A stretch of 64,000 nt of DNA from Lasiosphaeris hirsuta (taxonomy: Eukaryota; Ascomycota; Sordariomycetes; Sordariales; Lasiosphaeriaceae): contig JAUKUA010000004.1 of NCBI GenBank assembly GCA_030549175.1, positions 1,736,001 to 1,800,000 of the forward strand. The letters run 5' to 3'. The position numbers and the translations under genes were made by a program. The notes under the pieces are model-generated. The model ran no database searches and was not told the DNA's origin. It was given only the letters and a program-made list of their open reading frames with translations. The stretch's first letter is position 1. Each line of letters opens with the position of its first letter. Below, piece after piece: positions 1 through 8,428 of this stretch.

Positions 1-2
1 AC

Positions 3-1421
3 TCCCTCCAAAGGAGCGGGAGCATCAGCGGCCAGGGAAGCCAGTCGTGGCGTTCGCCGACACTCACGACTGGTGAAACCAACGGCTATGTCTCCCCGGT
101 GCCACACTATGCCGTCAACAACAACAATACTATTCCCCCAGGATTTGTAGCGCACGCCCGTGATGCTTGTGTCGACATTGACTACCAGTGGGACTCGATG
201 CGCCCTCCTTTGGATTGGGGCGATGGAGGCATCTTTCCAGAGGAATGGACCTCGATGCACAGAAGATTTCGAAAGGGACTCCAACATTTGATAGACTGGT
301 ATTCTACCACCGAGAAACCAACCGACATGGTCACCAAGACGGCCTCGCGCTTTGCTAGAAGAGATTCGGTACACCCTATTGATGATATGCTTGACGATGA
401 CGAAGATTTCGAGACCGAGTCAATCGTTATTTTGGTATCGCATGGAGCGGGCTGCAATGCCTTGATCGGGGCCATCACACACCAGCCAGTCCTGATGGAT
501 GTTGCCATGGCATCGCTCACCATGGCGGTGAGGAAACCGCTCAAAGACGAGGCAGGGACCCCGAAATCGCCACATGCCGTGCAGCCGCCTGGTTGGGCGT
601 CTCCCGAACGACGTAAGGATACGACACCTGTCTACCAGCTCTATGACCTCGAGATATTTGCGAGCACCGACCATCTTCGATCTGTTGCCCCGTCGTCGGC
701 CGTGTCTAGGACCCCGTCGGTGGCAGGTGCGGTTAACAATGCTCGTGGACGCTACTCCAATTCCTTTTCTTCCTCGCTCAACAACTTCTCCTTCAACGAC
801 GGATCTGCAAGCAGGGCGTCGTCTGCTAATGCCGCATTGAGCAGCCTGCGACGGGGTGAAGGACCGGCAAATACTACCTCGAAGCTTGCCTTCAACATGA
901 CTAATGGTGACGAAGGGGGGGAGGGTATTACCAGCAGTGGCTTTCATGGCGGCGGCATAACAGTGGGTAGCGGCATGACGTCGTTCACAAAGCCACCGAG
1001 CGGCCTGGCACGCACCCCGTCGATTGGGCTGTGGTCTCCCATCTCGGTCCGCGGTGACGGGGCGTTTGAGGATGACGAAGACGACGAGGACGGTATGCTT
1101 TTGAACTTCAGTCATGAAAAGGAAACACCAACTATGAAGACTCCAACAGCAACAGTTCCCCCCCCTCCAAGCTCGCATGAGGAGCAGCAGAAAACGCCCG
1201 TGGGTCCGGCTGCTGTGACTAATGGGAATGCTGGGAAACCACTAAGTGGTATGCCATTGTCACCTATTGACATGAGCGACTCAGCGAGCGACGAATATTT
1301 CCCCACATTTCCGGACACGGATTCTCTTTGGGGTGGCGGTCCGAGGCCACCGGATGACGCAGACCGCCTCCGTGATCTCGGCTCTGCCAAGCGGCGATGG
1401 ACGGTGACTGAGCGTAGCTAG
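3..1421 (+). CDS. Phosphoglycerate mutase-like (histidine phosphatase) protein, 3' part
   Basis: The reading frame is open from base 3 with no start before it, so the gene begins left of the window; the first ATG is well inside the protein. Around bases 418-540 the protein reads SHGAGCNALIGAITHQP, then a second hydrophobic block. This fits the C-terminal catalytic half of fungal histidine-phosphatase (phosphoglycerate mutase-like) proteins, where the HG pair carries the second active-site histidine. The RHG motif of the first half must lie outside the window. After about residue 180 the chain is low-complexity: Ser/Gly/Asn-rich, an acidic patch (EDDEDDEDG) and Pro-rich stretches, ending in KRRWTVTERS. 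Such tails are common in this fungal group and suggest a regulatory region. The family call is good; the substrate is unknown. Confidence 0.75.
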   Translation, partial: SLQRSGSISGQGSQSWRSPTLTTGETNGYVSPVPHYAVNNNNTIPPGFVAHARDACVDIDYQWDSMRPPLDWGDGGIFPEEWTSMHRRFRKGLQHLIDWYSTTEKPTDMVTKTASRFARRDSVHPIDDMLDDDEDFETESIVILVSHGAGCNALIGAITHQPVLMDVAMASLTMAVRKPLKDEAGTPKSPHAVQPPGWASPERRKDTTPVYQLYDLEIFASTDHLRSVAPSSAVSRTPSVAGAVNNARGRYSNSFSSSLNNFSFNDGSASRASSANAALSSLRRGEGPANTTSKLAFNMTNGDEGGEGITSSGFHGGGITVGSGMTSFTKPPSGLARTPSIGLWSPISVRGDGAFEDDEDDEDGMLLNFSHEKETPTMKTPTATVPPPPSSHEEQQKTPVGPAAVTNGNAGKPLSGMPLSPIDMSDSASDEYFPTFPDTDSLWGGGPRPPDDADRLRDLGSAKRRWTVTERS

Positions 1422-1821
1422 GATGTGGCATGGCTCTGTGAGGAATACTAATGTCAGGCTTGAGCTTCAGATGGTGCTAGGAATAATAAGTTGTTGGCTT
1501 GGGGATTCGAATGGCATGTATCGATGGATGGAGCGAGCGTGGCTTTCAGTGTTATTGGTTAGGGGGATACCATTTAAAAAGGGCGGCGGGCCGGTCTCAG
1601 GCCAGGCATCTGCCGTGAAGCATAAACAATCAAATCGATTGGGGCGCACGGTAACACAAAAGGCAATTGAGTAGTTATCAATAGCGTAATGCACATGATT
1701 CTCTGGCTTGATGGCGATGTGGCTTGATGGTGATATATCTGCCCAAGAGAGGTGCCTGACATTTACCTGTGGAATTCCCCTTGCAAGTAGAATTCCCATC
1801 AATACCAAACTACTTGACAGC
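1422..1821. other. Intergenic, 3' flanks of two convergent genes
   Basis: This 400-base stretch lies between the stops of the phosphatase-like gene (+) and STAND-like copy 1 (-). I see no coding pattern, repeat or RNA gene. Confidence 0.5.
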
Positions 1822-2673
1822 CTAGGTATACTTGGCCTGCTTCTCCTTGGCCTTCTCGTCGAAGAGCAAGTGCTTGACGCCATAATCCCGAAACCATGCC
1901 AAATAGGGTGGTACGTCGTGGCTGGGGGTGGGGCCCGTGAGGAGCAGCTTCACAGGTGGCTGTCGAGGCCGGCCGCCCCTGGTTCGGAAAATGGTTTTAC
2001 TGAGCTCGGTGAAGATTTTCTTCATGGCCTCTTGGTCACTCTCAAAGTTGGTAAAATGGTCGATGATCAAGGTAACTCGATTCGTACCATCGCCGTGTTT
2101 CAGAAACTCATTCAAGACATGCCTGAAGAATTCCAATGAAGCGTCGATGTGTTTGTCCAGCACGGGTGCCATTCTCGTTTCGGGGATCAGATCAAACTCG
2201 GTGCTTTTGCTGATCCAGACCATATGACCCAGCTTGAAAAGCAGCTGGGCCGTCCAAAAATGCAGCATCCCGAGCACGCCCGGGACATAGCCATGTTTAT
2301 CTCGGTTGGGGCCGCCGTAGAATGCGAGCACATTCTGGTGCCGACCATATCCGAGTCTGGCCTCGGTCTCAAGGTCGTGGCAAAGCGAGCTCAACTCAGA
2401 TACGACGAGTTGGGGAAGGACTTTTCCGCCCGTGATGCAAAGCACGCCGGGACGCTCGCCCTTCTCCCAGTCCTTGAACTCTTGCGTCTTCCTGATGCGA
2501 CTGATGGACAGTGCGATGTCGGGGTCCGAGTCGAAGTTGATATTTCCCACCGTGTTGGAGTCGTCGGCGAGGATTTTTCGGGCGTATTTATCATCATCTT
2601 GTCCATCATCGTCTGGGATATCGTCAGGCCAGTCCCCAGCGCCGACCGCCTCGAGAAATCCAAGGAGATCCAT
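1822..2673 (-). CDS. STAND/NACHT-like fragment protein, copy 1
   Basis: A 283-residue intron-free protein. The order of blocks is an acidic N-terminus (about 1-60), a hydrophobic strand where a P-loop would sit but reading VLCITGGKVLP without the GK[ST] motif, the motif GVLGMLHFWTAQLLFKLG, a strand VTLIIDHFTNFE resembling a degenerate Walker B (VxxxIDxxxxFE), and VKLLLTGPTPS. The same order occurs in the N-terminal NTPase part of fungal STAND/NACHT proteins, and in small stand-alone proteins derived from them. The missing P-loop lysine-serine suggests it does not bind nucleotide as a STAND does. Two relatives lie just downstream of its 5' end (3105-3748 and 4056-4930). An upstream in-frame ATG at 2748 is separated from this start by a TAA at 2695-2697. 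The exact function is unknown. Confidence 0.6.
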   Translation of the reverse strand: MDLLGFLEAVGAGDWPDDIPDDDGQDDDKYARKILADDSNTVGNINFDSDPDIALSISRIRKTQEFKDWEKGERPGVLCITGGKVLPQLVVSELSSLCHDLETEARLGYGRHQNVLAFYGGPNRDKHGYVPGVLGMLHFWTAQLLFKLGHMVWISKSTEFDLIPETRMAPVLDKHIDASLEFFRHVLNEFLKHGDGTNRVTLIIDHFTNFESDQEAMKKIFTELSKTIFRTRGGRPRQPPVKLLLTGPTPSHDVPPYLAWFRDYGVKHLLFDEKAKEKQAKYT

Positions 2674-2748
2674 AGAACGCTGTGGGCCTTGCTCTTAGTT
2701 GGGCTTTGGGCCGCGCTTTGGGCCGCGCTTTCCAGAGTCGGAAGCCAT
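2674..2748 (-). other. In-frame upstream ATG closed by TAA (uORF or lost N-terminus)
   Basis: On the minus strand ATG at 2748-2746 opens a 17-codon frame, MASDSGKRGPKRGPKPN, ending in TAA at 2697-2695. It is in the same frame as the 283-residue protein, whose ATG is 8 codons further on. The KRGP codons come from a 12-bp direct repeat (gggccgcgcttt). This is either a short upstream ORF or an N-terminus cut off by a nonsense change. Confidence 0.5.
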
Positions 2749-3104
2749 GGTGATTATGCTTCTTACGGTAGTTGAGGCCGTTGCGCGCAGTTGGCAAAGT
2801 TGGGTTTCTCTTGGTGGGTTTCTGTGAGGGAAGAGTGGCTTTCTATCAAGGGAAGAACCCTTGCTTTATACTCGAACCACACTGATTCACTAACTAGCGG
2901 TAGTGGCAAACAATACCCGTGTGACAGAGCAAATAAGTCTATTGTCAAATGTACGTTGACAGTGACTGTCAAATACGGAATTGAAGCCAGCAGGCACCGC
3001 TTTGATAAATCAAGATGAAAGCCCCTCGTAGCTGGTCATTCACTAGGTCTCAAGTTCAAGCTCAGTGGGTCCCAACAACTCCCAACCGCAATCATTCAAA
3101 GTGA
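2749..3104. other. Intergenic between STAND-like copies 1 and 2
   Basis: Short region between divergent copies 1 (-) and 2 (+). It presumably held their promoters. No other feature was seen. Confidence 0.4.
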
Positions 3105-3748
3105 GGGCCCCGGATCTTGTTTTCCCCACTTCACACTTCATCGAGTTACTATCATGAGCATTTGTTGATCAGCCATCTGTGCCACGAAATTGACAGAGAA
3201 ATCAATGGCAGCCGGTCAAAGCAAAACTTTGCAATCATCTTTGCAAATTCCGCCCGGATAGCAGAAACATGTTTGTGGGGCTGCTCAGGATGCTGCAGTC
3301 ACTCATGGCCCAGGTGTTTCTCCAGTTAGGCGCCGAGATTCGGCTGGGCCAGGACCAAGAGCAGGGCTTGGAACCAGACGATTCATCAGAAGATTCAGGT
3401 AGCCAAGCCCCCGGTCTTGAACGGACACTCTTGGCCATGCACATTTTCCGAGAGGCCCTGAAAACTGCGCTCGATGCCGGCACCATCACTATCACATGCC
3501 TGAATCCCGGTTACATGTGCGAACCCGGGTTGAGCGAGATTATGTTTGCCATGCCTTCCTTTGACCAAGAAACGAGTGGCCAACTTATCGACATCAGACA
3601 TGATACCAAGAGCCCTTGTAAGCAAAGAAATAAAACACTTACGTTATTCTCATTCAATCGTCACCATGAATTTCATCTTCTGTATCTAGTCACGATGCTT
3701 GCCGCGAAACAAATCTTGCGCCAATGTGATCTCAAGGCAAGCCCCTGA
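3105..3748 (+). pseudogene. STAND/NACHT-like fragment, copy 2, frameshifted
   Basis: Frame 1 (open from 3105 to about 3262) gives HLLISHLCHEIDREINGSRS and then IIFANSARIAET, which lines up with copy 1 (VVSELSSLCHDLETEARLG, then LAFYGGPNRD). The alignment continues in another frame from about 3266 as MFVGLLRMLQSLMAQVFLQL, matching copy 1 GVLGMLHFWTAQLLFKLG. The gap between matching blocks is kept, so a one-base-type frameshift near 3262 explains the switch better than an intron. A Walker-B-like strand can be followed to ITITCLNPGYMCEP, but the C-terminal KLLLTxP block of the other copies is absent and the frame runs out at 3748. Either decayed gene or sequence error; decay is favoured because the 3' end is also lost. 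Confidence 0.55.
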
Positions 3749-4055
3749 CTTTGAGTACTTCAGGTATTCTCGAGAATTGGTCACGAGTTTCAAGTTTTGG
3801 TCGGACCCTGGGCCCGAGTCTTTGTGTTTGGTGTCATATGAGTGAACATGAATGTTTTGCTAAGTGTCGGATTTCTCACGTGTAGGAAAGACATTGATTT
3901 TGATTCCACTCCGGGGCACACTTTGGATTTGGTACATGCCCATCTATATAGAGTGACACATATCCTCCGAATTGTGTACCATTCTCACGCAGCATCTACC
4001 CACCAGTCCCATTCCTACATACCTCCTCATTCAGAACTCAACCAAGCTGTCAAAA
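3749..4055. other. Intergenic between STAND-like copies 2 and 3
   Basis: Promoter-side region of copy 3. It contains a TATA-like 'catctatatagag' near 3941. No coding pattern was recognised. Confidence 0.4.
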
Positions 4056-4930
4056 ATGTCACGCTCAAATATTCAAAGGTTGTCAACCATGTCTCAGCTC
4101 GACGCTGTCGGGTTTGTCAAACTCATCCTGGGGGACTACTGGGCCCTGGACCTGCAGCGGGCAGCGAGTATGAGAAATGATACGTCTCCGAACTAGTATC
4201 CAAAAGGGGTAGCCGAGAATTCCGACGCTTGCTGGACGCAGACTCCGAGAATTACGAGAAATACAAAAGAGCACTCGATAATACGGCCTTGAACATCTAC
4301 AACAAGGAATCCAATGTCACGCGCGGCTTCAAGATCCACCCCTTTGGCAACGTCGTATACGAAATCTCGGAGTCTCACAAGGTCAGGAACGAGAACGCAG
4401 GAATGGCGGCCAATAGGAGATGGATTCCCCTAGCCTTCTATTGTCGCTCCGAAATGCCGCCTCTGGGGGATGCTCAATATGACACTGAGTTCTTTACGGG
4501 TCCTGTCGGCATGGTGAATTCACTCACTGCCCAGCTATTGATTCAGACGGGCGCGACGGTCAGCATCTCGGCGGGTGATTACGGGCTCTTGGCTGCCCGG
4601 GGAAATCGTACGCCAAGTCTTGAGGCGGCGCTGCGTGTCTTGAGGTGGGCGTTGGGAAGCGTCGCCAGAAACAGGATGGCAGAGGTCGTCCTCTGCATGG
4701 TGGCACACTACGAGCAGTTTGACAGCGATTCTCAGCCCGGAAGCTCGAAATTGTTGACCATTGTGAAGGATTTCGACGAGATCATCAGCGGAAATCTTCC
4801 TGAACTCAATGGGCTGTTGTTCAAGCTGTTAATCACTAGCCCCCCAGGGACTGCCAAGGTCCAGCGAAAACGGGGAATGGTTTCGGCAGAGGAGGTATTG
4901 AACCGCTGGAGGTGGCTCATTGATCACTGA
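4056..4930 (+). pseudogene. STAND/NACHT-like fragment, copy 3, frameshift near 4181
   Basis: ATG at 4056 in a good context (caaaaATGt) opens MSRSNIQRLSTMSQLDAVGF..., which stops at 4194-4196. A second frame, open from 4181, carries on as SELVSKRGSREFRRLLDADS and runs 245 codons to 4930. It contains TGPVGMVNSLTAQLLIQTGA (same motif as copies 1 and 2), a degenerate Walker-B-like strand VVLCMVAHYEQFDSDS, and LFKLLITSPPGTAKV near the end, matching VKLLLTGPTPS of copy 1. The only GT..AG pair that could bridge the two frames (4168-4196) is 29 nt, too short for an intron. It is therefore called a frameshifted gene, although the downstream 230 residues look well preserved and might still be made from another start. 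Confidence 0.5.
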
Positions 4931-6222
4931 CCTATGATTGACTGCACCAACGAAGGTTCTGTACCTGTTTGGGAACAGCAAGTTGGTAACTCAATAATTG
5001 ACCATACTATGGAACATGGGAACGGGTGAATGAGGCAACTCACCCCAATGGCAAGATTATAAAACCTTGCCGTTGGCGTGTGGGAAAGGGTGGCTGAAGT
5101 AATGGGCGAATAGGGGGGGGAATAGGGGGAGTACCAGGTGCAATTCTCTGAGAGATTTTCCGAGTCTGGTATATATCAGATCGGTTGCTATCTTAGGTAC
5201 CAAGTCCCTAGAGAATTGGTACTAGAGAAATTCATTCTCGCCATCACGCCTCTGATCCATACCGTGGCTGAAGAGTGAAAGACTATGAACTGCCTCGACA
5301 TGCCTTCCACATCACCAATCACCACCACCAGCAACACCTCCCAAGCCCTCCTCGCCACCCCACCGATTCCCCGGGACGGCTAATCCCTCTCTCACAGGGC
5401 CCGCAACAGCAAGACAGCTCCGGCGAGCCGTCGTCTGGTGTCGGTCGTCCCATGTGCTCGATTGGCTAGATGCGCGGCCGTCCTCCACACGGCCAGGTTT
5501 GATCGCCACGGCAGGCCGCGGCCGCCTGACGGTCTGGCCGCAAGCGGAAGGCTTCGAGAATTTACCCAGCACTGCAGAAGCTTCGATGGCACCGTCCCAG
5601 GCCTTCCATGCCCTTCCGAGCGCCCATCCTCTTTTACCCGCCGAGTGTCTGCGACAGGCTGAACTGGAATTATCACGATGCGACACCGAGAAACTGTAAC
5701 TCATCCCAACGCGGGCAGCCGGAGTCTGGGGAACTGGCAGATCACGATCCTCGCGGAGACGGATAGCGGTAGGTTCAAAGTGTCTTGTCTACTATATTAA
5801 CCTGGCGGGGTTCCCACCACCCTCTGGCCCCTTTCTCTGATCAGAAGTGAAGTTTTATTATACAGGTAACAACTCTTACTCCCCATTCTCATTTCCCAAA
5901 ACACCAAATTCGCCACTGTCTTGAAGAGGAAAAGGGAAAACGATTGTTGGTATCTTGATAAAACAGCAGAAGAAACAAAAAAGACAAAAAGCGAAAGACG
6001 TAAGTCCGTTGGTCTTCCTATCATCGCCAAAACAAAAAAAAAGCAGGCCCAACAGGCCATCATGAACATTCGTCCAGGGGGTATTCCCAACATCATCCAT
6101 CATGCCAAAGGCATCAAACGAATCATCAAATGCAAAAAAAGCAACGGCAGGTAGGGCACCCGAAGGTAGGTCCTCAAAAAAAAAAAAGTCACTGGCATGT
6201 GGAGATGCGGAAGAGGGGTCGT
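4931..6222. other. Intergenic, about 1.3 kb
   Basis: 3' flanks of STAND-like copy 3 (+) and of the MFS gene (-). A short pyrimidine-rich run, scattered A-runs and GC-rich open frames around 5312-5704 are present, but none shows a recognisable protein motif or splice structure. Confidence 0.4.
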
Positions 6223-8428
6223 TCAGTCCGTATCAAAGAAGCTCCCCGCCCGCTTCAGCATATCCAAATCCACCAGCCTCATCACCCGCCCGTCCCACCT
6301 GCGGATGTCCTCGCCCCACAGCCACCACACGCTGCCGACAATGGCCGCAACCACCATCTGGGCGATGGCGACGCCGATGCACAGCGCCCGCAGGCCGTCC
6401 CACGACCAAACAGCGTTCGGCACGCCCATGACAAACACGCCGGCAAACGCCGCGCGCCAGCAAGCCACACCGGCGTTCATGTCGGTGGTGTTGCGCAGCG
6501 CCACCCCCAGGTTGGAGCTCGTGAACATGGTGCTCGACCTGATAAGCGGGCGCACCGTGGCATCAAGCACGTAGGCGCCCGCAGCCAGGAGCCCGAGCAC
6601 GAGGCTCACGGCGGCAAAGTTGACGCGGTCGCCCAGGTACGCAAGAGCAAACACCGAGACGGTCGCGTCGTCGGCTTCGGGGCGAGTCATGCATGCGTCA
6701 AGGTGCAGACCAAAGGTCAGTGTGCCGATGAAGGCGAGCACTGAGCCGCCTGCAATCGCTGTCATGTGCGCGCGGGGTGTGAAGCGGGTCTGCCACCAGC
6801 TGACGAGGGCAAAGGCGCCGACAACGGCGGTGCTCAGCAGCCAGGGCCCGGTGACGAGGGTCCCGATGGTGCTGGTAGTACGGATGAAGGGAAGAGGGTG
6901 GAAGATGAGGGAGAGCGAGGCGCTGAAGCCCCAGAGCGAGCCGTATGGGAGGATGGAGACCAGAAAGAGGAGGATTGTGGTGGGCGCGATGAAGGCGCGG
7001 GGTGCCTGGAGAAGAGTCGACAGGCTGCAGCTGCCGCTGTACGAGTAGGGCTTCACCTTGACGATGTAGTTGTTGAAGGTCTCAAAAGAGAGAAGGCGAC
7101 GGGGCGCGATGGGGAGCGATGCCTTAAACCGGCTGGCGCCCGATGCACCCGTTGAGGGTGTCTGAGCGAGTGTGTAGGCGCGGTCAAATACCGTCTCTGG
7201 AGCGCCTAGAGTAATGGCCGGAATGGCGACCACAAAGAAGGAGCTCAGGATCATAAACTGAAAGCTGAACCCAGCCGCATTTTCCGAGGCGACGCCCCCG
7301 AGCAAGGGAGGTCCCCAGGTCGTCGCGACCGCGACAGCGGAGTAGATGGCAATTCGGAGGTTGCGCTCATGTTCCTGCGAGACTGAATTAGTAGATGCAT
7401 CTGCAATGACGGCGCATCTCAAACTTACAAAGTAGGTATCCTGGATTGACCCGAAAACCAGGACGTCAAAGGCACCCCATCCGAACCCCTGAAATATTCT
7501 AGCGGCCATGCATTGGCCGTAGCTGTCGGCCACATTCGTGTTCCAGACCGCGCCGATAAATACCAGCAGCAGCGAAGCTAGATACAGCGGCCTCTTGCCA
7601 CAAACCCTCGAGGCAACCAGGCATGCAAACCCTGATACGGCTGAAAGAACCAGGGGGATGCCCGTCAGGGCTGTGATAGATGTGTACGAAACGCCGTAAC
7701 CCTCGGCGAGCTGGGCATTCACAGTCATAAAAATGGTCTTCATCACGCCCGTCATTGCTACCATCAAAAGCAGGGACCAAAAGTTGAGCTCCTTTCTCCA
7801 AAGCGGCCAGTTCTAGGCACGGTCAGCGACGTGTTCATGAGCAGATGGGCATCCTGAAACTCACCAGAGGATCATCCGGGTCGTCACTCGGCTGCGGCAC
7901 AAGCTCAATGTGCTTGTACTTCCCCTGACCATACTTGATAGGTCTCCTACTTGAAGCAACGGATGCTGCGTATGATAACCTCTTGTTCGATCCGACAATT
8001 CTCGGCATCCCCATGACACTAGAGCCCTGCGACGCAGCCGTTCCTGGTCTCGTCGGCGGGTTCATACCTAGTGGTGCCTGGGGCTTGAGTGGCGGTGGCC
8101 GTGTTGGCGATGGCTTCTTTGGTTCTGATACACCGGTGCTTGGTCTAGATGATGAATCCATCTTGGACATGGGCCTTGGCGGTAATGGCCTATTTGGTGG
8201 TTCCGAGGGGCTCGCCGACCCCGGTCTTATTGCGTCGAGACGCAGCGGCGGGGGTCTCCTTGGTGAGGCCTCCTTTGAGGTTTCTTTTGGAGCTTCTTTT
8301 GCGGGCGGCGGAGGTGGGATAGTGAGTGTGAAGCCGTTTCCGCCCTCGGTGGTGATGCCAATAACACTGTCTCCCCGTCGAGCTTGCTCGACGCTCAGCT
8401 CCTTCTCAAAATCCAGGTCCAGCCCCAT
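6223..8428 (-). CDS. MFS transporter with proline-rich N-terminal tail
   Basis: Three exons: 8428-7865, 7812-7429 and 7374-6223, giving 699 residues. Intron 7864-7813 has GTGAGT..CTAG; intron 7428-7375 has GTAAGT, a CTAAT branch site and GCAG. Residues 1-188 are hydrophilic and rich in Pro/Ser (PPPPPAKE, RPPPL). The splice joins DDPDDPL to NWPLWRKELNFWSLLL, the DPLNWP signature that opens the membrane domain of many fungal MFS exporters. About 12 hydrophobic segments follow, including GPPLLGGVAS after the motif HERNLRIAIYSA. The second intron is 54 nt with no stop, so retention would add 18 residues in frame. It is a plasma-membrane-type proton-driven carrier by family; the substrate cannot be told. 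Confidence 0.85.

Noticed and set aside
420..1178. Long frame antisense to the phosphatase-like gene
   Set aside because: Mirror of the real coding strand; Arg/Cys-rich nonsense composition.
5312..5704. Overlapping open frames on both strands
   Set aside because: Both strands are open because the DNA is GC-rich; neither reads as a known protein.
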